A stretch of DNA of 64,000 nucleotides from DATGZX01 sp035296965 (GTDB taxonomy: Bacteria; Planctomycetota; Planctomycetia; Gemmatales; Gemmataceae). Made by a program: the position numbers and the translations under genes. The stretch spans positions 1 through 64,000 of the forward strand of contig DATGZX010000009.1 of assembly GCA_035296965.1 (NCBI GenBank), read 5' to 3'. Under the pieces are notes generated by a model. It did not search any database, had not been told where the DNA came from, and saw only the letters and a program-made list of their open reading frames with translations. Shown piece after piece: positions 17,620-26,511 of the stretch (positions within the stretch are counted from its first letter, which is position 1; the number at the start of each line of letters is the position of its first letter).

Positions 17620-17808
17620 CGCAGAATCCCCTTGCGCGAGGAACAATGTTCCTCTATTCTCCATCTTGCATGGGCAACGGCGGATCCGCCCGGTAATTGT
17701 GGCGAGGATCAGGGCGATGGTGGCTCACAACCGGACGATGCGACGATAGTGCAAACCGCGTGTCGAATTAAACGCACAGCGCGTCGCGATAGACGAAAAC
17801 TGTCGCAG

Positions 17809-18504
17809 TCAAGGGATTTCGCCAGTCGCCCGAAGGGCAGCGACAGCCGCCTCGAGGGAGACGGCGTACTCCAGGCCGGCAACGGCTGCCTCGTGTGCGA
17901 TGTCCTGGTGGAAAACGGTCGCGTTTGGCGCAGCAAAGTCTGATCGGTTGGAGCTGACGAGTATCCGCGATTTAGGATAACCGGCACCCAGCAAGGTACT
18001 CAGGCGCAGGGCGTGGCCAAGGATATGGCAATCTTTGACAGGCCCTTTCGCCGACGACGGCTTCAGCTTGGCCGCCACCTGATCGATCGCCCAGGACATG
18101 CCGTCGTGATCTCGATCGAGTACGGTGGCCGCCGTCAGCAGGTCTCGCGACAACTGCTCAAGGTCATCGATCAGAGTCCCGGGAGGGAGTACCGGAAGAG
18201 GTGGGGCCGGTTGGCCAAAGTCGTCGGCGATTTGCCAAGTCGCTGTGAACGCCCGTATGCCATTCTCTCCGTCTCGTCGGGCCGCCGCCAAGTTGTCGTT
18301 CCACTCGCCGGAAACGATATCCTGAACGAAGAGCCGAACAGTCCCGGCCGCGGCCAACGTTCGGAGAGCGACGCCCGCTCGGACCGTCATCGTTAGGTCG
18401 CGCAACGGGGCCCGGACAATGTCGAGCAACGCGCAGGTATCGAGAAAGAGCACCGGCCGGGGTGCTGCCCCCAAATCGGCGTTGGCCTGAGCGAGAGTGG
18501 TCAT
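17809..18504 (-). CDS. PIN-like nuclease domain protein (DUF4935/PIN_12-like)
   Basis: 231 residues. VLFLDTCALLDIVR at 18-31 carries the first catalytic Asp (Asp22) of a PIN domain. GPVKDCHILGHALRL in the middle supplies a further acidic residue, and ILVSSNRSDFAAPNATVF near the C-terminus is the S-N-x-x-D-F-type beta strand seen in PIN_12 proteins. PIN domains are metal-dependent RNases, often toxins. Its ATG at 18504 overlaps the upstream stop codon in ATGA (18501-18504), so translation is coupled to the partner gene. It lies in the accessory block with the HEPN gene. Specific substrate unknown. Confidence 0.72.
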   Translation of the reverse strand: MTTLAQANADLGAAPRPVLFLDTCALLDIVRAPLRDLTMTVRAGVALRTLAAAGTVRLFVQDIVSGEWNDNLAAARRDGENGIRAFTATWQIADDFGQPAPPLPVLPPGTLIDDLEQLSRDLLTAATVLDRDHDGMSWAIDQVAAKLKPSSAKGPVKDCHILGHALRLSTLLGAGYPKSRILVSSNRSDFAAPNATVFHQDIAHEAAVAGLEYAVSLEAAVAALRATGEIP

Positions 18505-19160
18505 CCGGCAGCCACTGCCAGGCGCTTCGCCAGCCACTCGGAATCTGCGAAAAAGCGGTCGGCGATTGACGTGACTGCTGTTTTCTCCCAACCGCTGTCG
18601 GCCAGCCACTTCTCCAGCTCGGGCCGGTCAATGGCGATCTGCCCGGTAAGGCATGTGGAGATGAGTTCGTCCCACAACCCTTGGGCCTGACCCGTCAGTG
18701 GCCAGTTCCCCTCGGCCGTGTCCGCGAGCCTGGTGAATAACATTTCGACGTCAGACGTGATGGCGCTCCGTGAGCCGAATGCGGGGCGCGTGTGGTCGGC
18801 ACCGACCGCTTTGGCGGCAGCCAGCACACAGGAATCAGCAAAGTCAGCGACAAGCTGCTCGATCCGCTCAGTGCTGCCCGAAGGCGGATGACGGAGTAAC
18901 TGAACCGGGCCACCGCGCTCCCGGGTGGTCGTCACCCGTTGGAGCCACACCCGGACCGCCACCCCCCCCGGCCGATCGAACAGGTAACAGCGGATACGGT
19001 CCGGCCGCGGGCGGGTCTGCTCAAACTTCGAGTCGCGAACCCAGCCGGCTGACAGAGTCGTTTCGATTCTGTCCAGGAATCGGTCGATGACGACTTCGTT
19101 GCCACGGTACAGCGAAGACCGCCATTCGCGGAGAGGAACGAACGGATCGACCACGGGCAT
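18501..19160 (-). CDS. Hypothetical partner of the PIN-like protein
   Basis: 219 residues from ATG 19160, which has AAGGA 7 nt upstream. No recognised motif: the N-terminus MPVVDPFVPLREWRSSLY is followed by a helical core with FLDRIETTLSAGW and a basic patch, and the C-terminus ends in WEKTAVTSIADRFFADSEWLAKRL. It is too long for a typical antitoxin and shows no helix-turn-helix or nuclease motif that I can see. The 4-bp ATGA overlap with the PIN gene indicates a single transcript and probably a functional pair. Whether it is an antitoxin, sensor or effector cannot be told. Confidence 0.65.
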   Translation of the reverse strand: MPVVDPFVPLREWRSSLYRGNEVVIDRFLDRIETTLSAGWVRDSKFEQTRPRPDRIRCYLFDRPGGVAVRVWLQRVTTTRERGGPVQLLRHPPSGSTERIEQLVADFADSCVLAAAKAVGADHTRPAFGSRSAITSDVEMLFTRLADTAEGNWPLTGQAQGLWDELISTCLTGQIAIDRPELEKWLADSGWEKTAVTSIADRFFADSEWLAKRLAVAAG

Positions 19161-19595
19161 GGGTATTCCTTCAGGTAAGTGTTCGGCGGTTATTGTAGCA
19201 GCCGGGTTCCGCTGCAAGTAATCCCGACGTGTGATCCGCCTGATCCCCGGCGGCCATCCGATTCTTACTCCAGCCGCTGCCTGTCTCGTCTTCTTATCGG
19301 ATTCCCCAAGTGCCATTGTACCAGCGACACGTGGACATGGCAGTTCCTTTGCGCCTTCCGCCGATACGCTTGGATTGCCGAGCGGACCAAGAGGCTTGCC
19401 TGGTGCCGAAGGGTCCCTACGTGAAGTTGACCGGTCACAAATCTGGTATCATGTGAATTACAGTGCCCGACTGCTAGCTGTTCGCCGCAAGTACAATCGT
19501 TGCAACTGTTAATGTGTGCTTCATTGATAAATAATTCGGCAGAAAACTAGGCCCCTCGAGATGCGCAAATAATTTCTGAATAAGGAGTTGCATCC
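19161..19595. other. 435-bp divergent intergenic region
   Basis: It separates the PIN-linked operon (minus) from the TatD-like gene (plus). I see no supportable ORF, terminator or RNA gene. Both leading promoters must lie here, but I find no convincing consensus pair: the tempting TTGACC near 19427 has no matching -10 at 16-18 bp. The last 25 bp before 19596 include AAGGAG, the ribosome site for the next gene. Confidence 0.4.
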
Positions 19596-20501
19596 ATGCC
19601 CTCCTACATCGACCCCCACATCCACATGATCTCCCGTGTCACTGACGACTACCAGCGCATGGCCCAGTGCGGCTGTGCGGCGGTGAGTGAGCCTGCTTTT
19701 TGGGCGGGCTTCGACCGGGGTTCTGCGGAGGGCTTTCGCGATTACTTCCGCCAACTGACGGAGGTCGAGCCCAAGCGCGCGACCCAGTTCGGCATCCGCC
19801 ATTACTCCTGGCTCTGCATCAATGCCAAGGAAGCGGAGAATGTGTCGCTGTCGCGCGACGTGATCGCTATCATTCCTGAGTATCTAAACAAACCAAACGT
19901 ATTGGGCATCGGCGAAATTGGGCTCAACAAGAACACACGCAATGAAGCAACTGTCTTTCAAGAACACGTCGATTTGGCAATGAAGACCAACGAACTGATC
20001 CTGATTCACACTCCCCACCTGGAGGACAAGTACAAGGGCACGCGCATGATCATCGACATGCTGAAGGGTGACCGGCGCGTCAACCCGGAGCGGGTTTGCA
20101 TCGACCACGTGGAAGAGCACACGGTGCGATTGGCGCTGGATAATGGCTTTTGGTGTGGCATGACACTTTATCCAACCACGAAATGTACGCCGGAGCGCGC
20201 GGTCGACATTCTCGAGATGGTCGGAATCGAGCGCATCATGGCCAACTCGGCGGGCGATTGGGGCAAATCGAACCCACTGGCTGTGCCGGAAATGATTCAG
20301 GAAATGAAACGCCGAGGGCACAGCGAAGAGGCGATTCGCAAGGTAGTGTACGACAACCCGCTGGCCTTCTTCCGCCAGTCGGCCCGGTGGGAATCGCTGC
20401 CGGAGCATGAAGTCACTCGCGAGAATGGTGCCCGCCAAGTCCGCGCGACCAAGCTGGCGACCGGGACGAGCCGGGCCGCCAAAGCCGGCAAGATCGGCTG
20501 A
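19596..20501 (+). CDS. TatD-family metal-dependent hydrolase (EboB-like)
   Basis: 301 residues. The N-terminal DPHIHM (residues 6-11) provides two metal-binding histidines. The core has IGEIGLNKNTRNE with the metal-bridging Glu, LILIHTPH and CIDHVEEHT, and a further acidic site at SAGDWG; all are landmarks of the amidohydrolase-like TatD barrel. The opening PHIHMISRVTDDYQRMAQCG is closest in my memory to the EboB-type branch found with ebo gene clusters, but no eboA, C, D, E or F is present here, so that is only a family resemblance. Starts at ATG with AAGGAG upstream. Last 30 residues are Lys/Arg/Ala-rich and probably disordered. Confidence 0.8.
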   Translation: MPSYIDPHIHMISRVTDDYQRMAQCGCAAVSEPAFWAGFDRGSAEGFRDYFRQLTEVEPKRATQFGIRHYSWLCINAKEAENVSLSRDVIAIIPEYLNKPNVLGIGEIGLNKNTRNEATVFQEHVDLAMKTNELILIHTPHLEDKYKGTRMIIDMLKGDRRVNPERVCIDHVEEHTVRLALDNGFWCGMTLYPTTKCTPERAVDILEMVGIERIMANSAGDWGKSNPLAVPEMIQEMKRRGHSEEAIRKVVYDNPLAFFRQSARWESLPEHEVTRENGARQVRATKLATGTSRAAKAGKIG

Positions 20502-20578
20502 CGTTGAGCCGTCCCGCTCTCAAATAGTATTGTTGTCGGCGTATTGGTCGGATCTTCCCCTCATAAAGAGCACGATTC

Positions 20579-21598
20579 GTGTATTTCCTGGCTATCGAGA
20601 CTTCCTGTGATGAGACCGCTGCAGCGGTTTTCACCGAGGAGCCTGCGGTCCTCTCGAACGTCATTGCTTCGCAGACAGATCTGCACGCTCGCTTTGGGGG
20701 AGTCGTGCCTGAAGTGGCGGCGCGGGCTCACCTGCAGCGGCTCCTTCCAGTAATCGATGAAGCGTTGAGCAATGCTGGCGTAAAACTCGACCAAATCGGT
20801 TGCGTGGCGGTCCACAATACGCCCGGACTTGTAGGGGCGCTACTGGTAGGCGTTAGCTGCGCGAAAATGCTGGCCCTGGCCCTGGGAGTGCCGCTGATCG
20901 ACGTCAACCATATTGAGGGGCATATCTACGCGGCTCGATTGGCCGCGGGTCGGGACATTTTCCCTTGCGTCGGCCTGGTCGTGAGTGGCGGGCATTCTTG
21001 CTTGTTTCATTGTCACGCGCCGCTCGAGTTCGAATTGCTTGGTTCCACGATTGACGATGCTGCCGGGGAAGCGTTCGATAAGGTGGCCAGCATCCTCGGC
21101 CTTGGCTTCCCGGGCGGGCCAGCTGTCGAGCGCGCCGCCGCCAGCGGCGATCCGAAAGCGTTTCGTTTCCCGCGCGCGTTCCTGCATGACGAGCGTCTCG
21201 ATTTTAGTTTCAGCGGTCTCAAGACCGCCGTCCTTTACACGGTTTCTGGTCGCGATCTCTCCCGGCCAATGCCGCCGCCCACGGACCACCGTCGGGCGGA
21301 TCTGGCCGCCAGCTTCCAGCAGGCCGTTGTCGAGGTCCTGGTTGCCAAGGCACGGCAGACACTGGAGCGCACGGGATTGAAGCGCCTGGCTGTCGGCGGC
21401 GGGGTGGCGGCAAATGGGTGCTTCCGCGCTGCCCTCGCACAAATGACCGCGACGTTAGGCGTGGAACTATTTATCCCCCCCACGAACCTGTGCACAGACA
21501 ACGCCGCGATGGCGGCGCTGGCGGTGGAAAAATGGCGCCGCCAGCGGTTTGCTCCATCGGACCTGGATGCGCTGCCCGCTTACTTAGCGACGGGTTGA
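20579..21598 (+). CDS. tsaD: tRNA N6-threonylcarbamoyladenosine synthase subunit TsaD
   Basis: 339 residues from GTG 20579 (YFLAIETSCDET follows), the usual TsaD length. It has the ASKHA ATPase-fold signature, the metal-binding pair His111 and His115 in HIEGH, VGLVVSGGHSCL, and the conserved GGVAANGCFRAAL and CTDNAAMAALA at the C-terminus. TsaD transfers threonylcarbamoyl from TsaC product onto A37 of ANN-decoding tRNAs, with TsaB and TsaE, in the cytoplasm. Neither tsaB nor tsaE is adjacent. An overlapping Cys/Asp-rich shadow frame lies on both strands. Confidence 0.95.
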   Translation: MYFLAIETSCDETAAAVFTEEPAVLSNVIASQTDLHARFGGVVPEVAARAHLQRLLPVIDEALSNAGVKLDQIGCVAVHNTPGLVGALLVGVSCAKMLALALGVPLIDVNHIEGHIYAARLAAGRDIFPCVGLVVSGGHSCLFHCHAPLEFELLGSTIDDAAGEAFDKVASILGLGFPGGPAVERAAASGDPKAFRFPRAFLHDERLDFSFSGLKTAVLYTVSGRDLSRPMPPPTDHRRADLAASFQQAVVEVLVAKARQTLERTGLKRLAVGGGVAANGCFRAALAQMTATLGVELFIPPTNLCTDNAAMAALAVEKWRRQRFAPSDLDALPAYLATG

Positions 21599-21866
21599 AC
21601 GCGAAGCCGGCCCATACTTTAGTTTTTCTTGTTCGGACTTGCTGGAATTCTCGTTGTTCGCGTCGCGATCTGAGCGTCCTATTGGCGTTGCACAATCTGC
21701 TCGCATTGCGTCTTGCCTCCTTGTCGTTTGGGCAAGAATCCGGAGCTCCCGAGCGCTTTCTTGTGAAACCATCGGTTAGAGTTCCGTAGGTAAATGGGCG
21801 CGCGCCCGCCATCAGGATGGTGGCAGGGGCCGTTCGCCCCAGCGTACACAGGAGGTAGCGCACGCC

Positions 21867-22343
21867 ATGAAAAAGCTCATCGCCATCGCTTTGTTTAGCA
21901 TAATCGGCATCGGGATTACCCAAGGACAGGCCTCAGCGTGGTGGGAGCATCTCTGCTGCAAGCACAAGTGCTGTCTAACCATCTGCTGCCGTCAGTACAA
22001 TGCGTTCAGCCCGTTCTGCTGCGACGGCGCCTGCGGTTACATGCCTTTAAACCCATGTTGCGGCCAGGGCGGCTGCGGCGTAGGCTGCTCTTACCCAGCG
22101 GGCTCGTGCTGCCCCGGTGAGCTGCCGGCATCCACCGAAGCAGGCAAACCCACGGTGAGCAATTCTCCCGGTTACGGCGCGCCTCAGCAGATTGCACCGG
22201 CGCCCCTCCCCTCTGCCGGCGCCCCGACGAATCCCGCGCAGGGATTTCCCACATACGGCGCTGGCTCGGTCTATCCGAGCGGCGTACCGGCTTACAATTC
22301 CGGGTTCACCGGCTACATGCCCTGGAATAATGGCGGTCGCTGA
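21867..22343 (+). CDS. Secreted cysteine-rich protein
   Basis: 158 residues. A clear signal peptide (MKKLIAIALFSIIGIGITQG, cleavage after about ASA at 24) precedes a 60-residue domain with 15 cysteines, six of them in CC pairs, and many His, Trp and Lys. The remaining 80 residues are Pro/Gly/Ala-rich and low complexity, ending in NNGGR. The ribosome site AGGAGG lies about 12 nt before ATG 21867. The family is unknown to me. The composition suggests a disulfide-stabilised or metal-binding extracellular protein. A terminator follows at 22398. Good start, signal peptide and terminator argue for a real gene. Confidence 0.8.
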   Translation: MKKLIAIALFSIIGIGITQGQASAWWEHLCCKHKCCLTICCRQYNAFSPFCCDGACGYMPLNPCCGQGGCGVGCSYPAGSCCPGELPASTEAGKPTVSNSPGYGAPQQIAPAPLPSAGAPTNPAQGFPTYGAGSVYPSGVPAYNSGFTGYMPWNNGGR

Positions 22344-22397
22344 AAAGACATGCACACGTACAACGAGTGATTTGCAAGTGCAGGGAAAGAGAAGGGC

Positions 22398-22431
22398 AAA
22401 GGCCCGTGGCGAGCGATCTCCGCGGGCCTTT
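22398..22431. terminator. Bidirectional intrinsic terminator
   Basis: A 9-bp perfect stem (aaaggcccg / cgggccttt) with a 16-nt loop. It ends the cysteine-rich gene on the plus strand, and its last two bases fall in the stop codon of the convergent 99-residue membrane protein gene. Confidence 0.75.
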
Positions 22432-22729
22432 ATGCTTCTTCCGGCTGGAGACCAAAGTCCGAACGATTTTCAGAGTTGCCGGGTGTTTCCCAAAGCATGC
22501 ACGTCACCAGAGACCCGGCCAGCAAACCGAGCGGCACTAACCCATCTGCCTGTTGAAATGCTGCCACAAGACTACTGCCTCCCAAGAATAACAAGGTTCC
22601 AATGAACAGGCTGCGTCCCCAGGAAGCCCGGTTGCGGAGCCTGCTGGTTCGAGCCCACCAGATTCCCCAGGTTCCCAAGATTAACCCCACGGCCGTAAAT
22701 GCCAGGAGACAGAATTCAAGCTTGGGCAT
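22430..22729 (-). CDS. Small membrane protein
   Basis: 99 residues starting at ATG 22729 with AAGGAGGA about 9 nt upstream, a strong ribosome site that decides this start over the longer frame reaching 23047. Three hydrophobic segments are visible: LEFCLLAFTAVGLILGTWGIWW, SLFIGTLLFLGGSSLVAAF and LVPLGLLAGSLVTCML. The tail is polar. There is no recognised family; it is a typical small inner-membrane hypothetical protein. Confidence 0.65.
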   Translation of the reverse strand: MPKLEFCLLAFTAVGLILGTWGIWWARTSRLRNRASWGRSLFIGTLLFLGGSSLVAAFQQADGLVPLGLLAGSLVTCMLWETPGNSENRSDFGLQPEEA

Positions 22730-23043
22730 GTACGACGTTCCTCCTTGAACCATCGCGCGAAGCAGAGACAGGCACAGATTTGCGAGAGCGGCTGGTGGAT
22801 GGGTCCTTCCATCCAGGGCAAGTCGGCAGAAGATAGCGACGGCCAAGAGACGTGTAAAGGGCAAGTGACGCTCACGATGGTGGGCGATTGTCTCGGCTGA
22901 CCGTTCGTTGTCCGCAAGTAATCCGTGTACTCCACCGCGTAGGTGATATTCCGATGTTCTTGCATCCCCAACAAATCGGATGAGACGGAGCGCTTCTGAA
23001 GACTGACTGGCCATGCCTGCGGGCCATCGCCATGGGTGTCCTA
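22730..23043. other. 314-bp stretch without a supportable gene
   Basis: It lies between the 99-residue membrane protein and recN on the minus strand. Frames are open on both strands but read as low-quality Arg/His/Pro-rich sequence without ribosome sites. The promoter of the membrane protein gene should be here; no terminator for recN is obvious. Confidence 0.35.
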
Positions 23044-24741
23044 TCACCAGTGCTTCTTTGCCGCCGCTAGCATGGCCGCAGCCTCCTTCCGCGTGCCTTC
23101 GCCGCGTGATTTGCCGCGTAGCATGTTCGCCAGTTCGTCCAGACGGTCCTGGTCAGCGAGCAACTCGATGCTGGTCGTCGTGCGCTGGCCTCGGTTCACC
23201 TTGCGAATGGTCCATTGGTGCCGGGCATAGCTAGCGACTTGCGGTAAGTGGGTCACACAGATCACTTGATGTGTTTGGCCAAGGGCAGCCAGCTTCTCTC
23301 CTAATACATCGCCCAAGCGGCCGCCGACATTGGCGTCGATCTCATCGAAGACGAGGGTGCCAACCTCATCGTGGGCGGCAAGCACAGTCTTGAGTGCCAG
23401 CATCGTCCGCGAGAGCTCGCCGCCGGAAGCCACCTTGCGCAAGGGGCGCGCGGGCTCTCCCTTGTTGGCAGCCAGCGTCAGCTCGAGCTGGTCGAACCCG
23501 GCTGCCGGAACCTCGGCAGTAAGGGGATCCTCACCGGAAGGGAGTGGCTCCAGCACGGCATCGAGCCTGGCGTCGGCCATCCCGAGATCGGCCAATTCGC
23601 GCTGCACCGCTGCGGCGAATCGTTTGGCGACCCGTTTTCGCTGCCGGCTGAGTTCCATGCCAATCTTGCGGAGTTCGGCAAAGGCGGCCGTCAGGTCCGC
23701 TTCGACCTTCGAGCGATCGTCCTCCTGTCCTTGCAAGCGCGCTTCCTGTTGATCGAGATTCGCACGATAGGTGATGAGGTCCTCCAGCGATTGGCCGTAC
23801 TTCGATTCCAATCGTCGCAACAAGCGCAGGCGTTCTTCCACTTCTTCGCGCCGGGCCGGGTCTGCCTCCCAGCGCGGGGCCAAGGCGCGCAACGTTTCCG
23901 CGAGGTCCTGCGTCTCCGCAGTAAGACTCTTGAGACGTTGTGCCGCTTCTGCCAGGGCCGGATCAAGAGGCGCCCAGGTCTCGGCATCATGCAGCAGCTT
24001 GCCCAACTGCTCAAAACAGGACCCCTCGTCGTCGTAGAGGCGCGCGCTGGCGCCCTCAGCGAATGCCTGGAGCGACTGGGCATGGGCTAGCCGGTCGCGC
24101 TCGTGGATCAGCTCCGCCAATTCTCCGGTTTGCAGGGAGGCGGCATCGAGTTCCTCGCGCTCGAAGCGCACCAGGGACAATTCGCGCTGGCGCTGCTGCC
24201 GTTCCGCATCAAGCGCGACAAGCTGCTGCCGGAGCGCGCGGACGGTTTCGGCAAGAGTATGGTATTTCTGCCGCAGCGCGTCCAGGTCGCCGAACGCATC
24301 GAGCAATCGCAGTTGATAGGCAGGCTGCAGGAGCGATTGGCTTTCGCGTTGCCCGTGGATATCGACCAGGAGCGTTGCCAATCTGCGCAAGGTGGACAAT
24401 GCCACGGGCTGTTCATTCAGGTAGGCATAACTTCGGCCGGCGTTCGTCAACCGACGCGTGAGGATGAGCTGATCCTCTTCAAGCTCCGTACCCAGAATCT
24501 CCTGGACTTCCCCACGCAGTCCGGGGCGCATCAATTCGAACCGGCCGATAATGCGCAGCTCTTCCGTTCCCGACCTCAATAACTCCGTCGAGCCACGGTC
24601 GCCGAGCAACAGCCCGAGTGCTTCCAGGAGCAAAGTCTTCCCGGCTCCGGTCTCGCCAGTCCAGGCACAGAAGCCAGGATGGAGCTCGACGCGCACGTCT
24701 TCGATCAGAGCGAAATTTTGGACTGCAAGTTCGCAGAGCAT
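23044..24741 (-). CDS. recN: DNA repair protein RecN
   Basis: 565 residues, typical RecN length. The SMC-like ATPase head has Walker A GETGAGKTLLLEALGLLLG at about 31-49. A central coiled coil covers about residues 160-360, rich in Glu/Arg/Ala. The C-terminal head half has the ABC signature region VASGGELSRTMLALKTVL and Walker B LVFDEIDANVGGRLG, with ICVTHLPQVAS as the His-switch. RecN binds DNA ends in double-strand break repair in the nucleoid. Start ATG 24741 (MLCELAVQNFALIE) matches the family; the frame is open 19 codons further up. Divergent from the next gene. Confidence 0.95.
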   Translation of the reverse strand: MLCELAVQNFALIEDVRVELHPGFCAWTGETGAGKTLLLEALGLLLGDRGSTELLRSGTEELRIIGRFELMRPGLRGEVQEILGTELEEDQLILTRRLTNAGRSYAYLNEQPVALSTLRRLATLLVDIHGQRESQSLLQPAYQLRLLDAFGDLDALRQKYHTLAETVRALRQQLVALDAERQQRQRELSLVRFEREELDAASLQTGELAELIHERDRLAHAQSLQAFAEGASARLYDDEGSCFEQLGKLLHDAETWAPLDPALAEAAQRLKSLTAETQDLAETLRALAPRWEADPARREEVEERLRLLRRLESKYGQSLEDLITYRANLDQQEARLQGQEDDRSKVEADLTAAFAELRKIGMELSRQRKRVAKRFAAAVQRELADLGMADARLDAVLEPLPSGEDPLTAEVPAAGFDQLELTLAANKGEPARPLRKVASGGELSRTMLALKTVLAAHDEVGTLVFDEIDANVGGRLGDVLGEKLAALGQTHQVICVTHLPQVASYARHQWTIRKVNRGQRTTTSIELLADQDRLDELANMLRGKSRGEGTRKEAAAMLAAAKKHW

Positions 24742-24920
24742 GGTACCTTTATGGTAGTGATGGAATCGGACGCGAAAAAGCTCACGCAACCCGCGCAATC
24801 GCCCGACCGGGAATGCACGGCCCGGCGATAAGGGTTGTGCCCGTCAGTTCATCAGTTACACTAAAAGTAGCAAATTTGGACCCCGGCGCGGTTCTTGGCT
24901 CAAATCAGCGGTGACTCATC

Positions 24921-26492
24921 GTGAAGCAGTACTTTGAGCTTCCTTGCCCTCAATGTGGGCGCCCATTGCGCGTCCGCGCTGAGTACGTCGGTCAGCGGAT
25001 TGCCTGCAAGTATTGCAGCCATCAGTTTAAGCCCGAGCCCCCCGCCGGAGCAGTTCCGATCACTGTTCAGGAGGTCCCGGGAGGCGATGCGGAAGCGGCG
25101 AAACAGCAACTGAGGACGCTGCAGGAAGAAGTGCTGCATCTTCGCGCCGAACTCGTGACGTGCACGACCCAGCGTGCGAACGCTGAGGAGCAGCTCAAGG
25201 AGGTTCAGGAAGAGCTAGCACGCCTCCAGAGTCAGATCCTCGAACTTCAAGGTCAGCTCCAGCTCGCCCAAGAACACGAGCAAGAAGCCGCCTCTTTGCG
25301 TCTGAAGCTACAATCTGCCCAGAATGAACTGGAACAGCTCCGCGCGGCGACCGAGCCTTCCCATGGCGAGGCCAGCGTGAACGGGCTATTAGAGGCCCAA
25401 CTGCTAGCCGCCCGTGCGAAGAGCGCGCAGCTCCAGGCCGAACTGGAGGCAGAAAGAAATAGGGCCGACTCCGCACAGCACGACCTTGAAAAAACGGACG
25501 CCTCACGATCTCGACATGCCGAGGAGATTCAGAAGTTACGCTCCGATCTTGAGTCTAGCTTGGAGCATGCGGAGCGCCTCGCTAACACGGCACAAGAGTT
25601 CGCAGCAGTGCGAACAAAGATGGCTCAATCGCTTGCGGAGGCGGAGACTCATTGGGAAGAAGAGCGTCGGGCTCTCCAAGACCATGCAGAACACCAAAGC
25701 AAAATTCAACTCTCCGAACAGCAAGAGCGCCATGCAGCGGAACTCGCAGCGAGCGTGACGGACCGTGAGCAACTCCAGCAAGCGCTCGAGGCTCTACGTC
25801 AGGAGTGCGACCAGCTGCGACAATCCTGGGAAGCGGAGCGCAACGAGCTGAGAGAAGCGGAAGCCGGCACGCACCAACAGATTGATGACCTTGAACTTGA
25901 GCGCGACCAAATCGCCACGCACCGCAACGACGTCGAAGCAGCTCGCCTGCAACTGGAAAAGCACCTGAAGGACGCGCTGGAAGAATCGCGTCAGCAAGAA
26001 CATGCCGCGGCTCAGAAGCACCAGGAATTGACCGAGGAGCTGCAAAGACTTCAGGCTGAGTTCGGTCAGCAGCTTGCCCGCAGCCAGGAAGAAGTCAGCC
26101 GTGTGAACCGGGCGCTTGCGGAGCAGCGCGAGCAGGAAAGCCAGATCGCTCAGCAGGCTAATGAATCCAAGCTACAGAACCGGGAATTGCAACTTGAGCT
26201 AGAGCAGATTCGTCGGCAGCAAGCCGAAGTCCAGTGCAGCCTGGCGACCCTGCAGGAAGAACTGGAATCGGCCCGCGAAGGTGTAAAGACTGAGCGCGAT
26301 CGTTGGGCAAGGACGTTGGAAGAGGAAAAAGCAAGGGCCGCCAGCGAGAGCCTACATTTGCAGGAAGTGGTCGACGAGCTTCAGCGACAACTTATGCAAG
26401 AGCGGGAATCAATGATCAATGCTACCGAGCAACACAATCTGGAGACGGCAACTCTTCGGCAGGCATTGAGGAACATGGGGATTCATGTGTGA
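24921..26492 (+). CDS. Zinc-ribbon protein with long coiled coil
   Basis: 523 residues from GTG 24921. Residues 9-32 form a small zinc ribbon with CPQC and CKYC knuckles, and the first 40 residues resemble the N-terminal ribbons of other proteins in this window. Residues 55-510 are an almost unbroken coiled coil, rich in Glu, Gln, Ala and Leu. No membrane segment is visible, so a cytoplasmic filamentous or scaffold protein is likely. The partner is unknown. The divergent position against recN gives no functional clue. Confidence 0.75.
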   Translation: MKQYFELPCPQCGRPLRVRAEYVGQRIACKYCSHQFKPEPPAGAVPITVQEVPGGDAEAAKQQLRTLQEEVLHLRAELVTCTTQRANAEEQLKEVQEELARLQSQILELQGQLQLAQEHEQEAASLRLKLQSAQNELEQLRAATEPSHGEASVNGLLEAQLLAARAKSAQLQAELEAERNRADSAQHDLEKTDASRSRHAEEIQKLRSDLESSLEHAERLANTAQEFAAVRTKMAQSLAEAETHWEEERRALQDHAEHQSKIQLSEQQERHAAELAASVTDREQLQQALEALRQECDQLRQSWEAERNELREAEAGTHQQIDDLELERDQIATHRNDVEAARLQLEKHLKDALEESRQQEHAAAQKHQELTEELQRLQAEFGQQLARSQEEVSRVNRALAEQREQESQIAQQANESKLQNRELQLELEQIRRQQAEVQCSLATLQEELESAREGVKTERDRWARTLEEEKARAASESLHLQEVVDELQRQLMQERESMINATEQHNLETATLRQALRNMGIHV

Positions 26493-26511
26493 CCGAATCT
26501 CGTACGGTCAG

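Noticed and set aside
19427..19460. Apparent promoter TTGACC...TATCAT before the TatD-like gene
   Set aside because: Spacing is 14 bp, too short for a sigma-70 promoter, and it lies more than 130 bp from the start.
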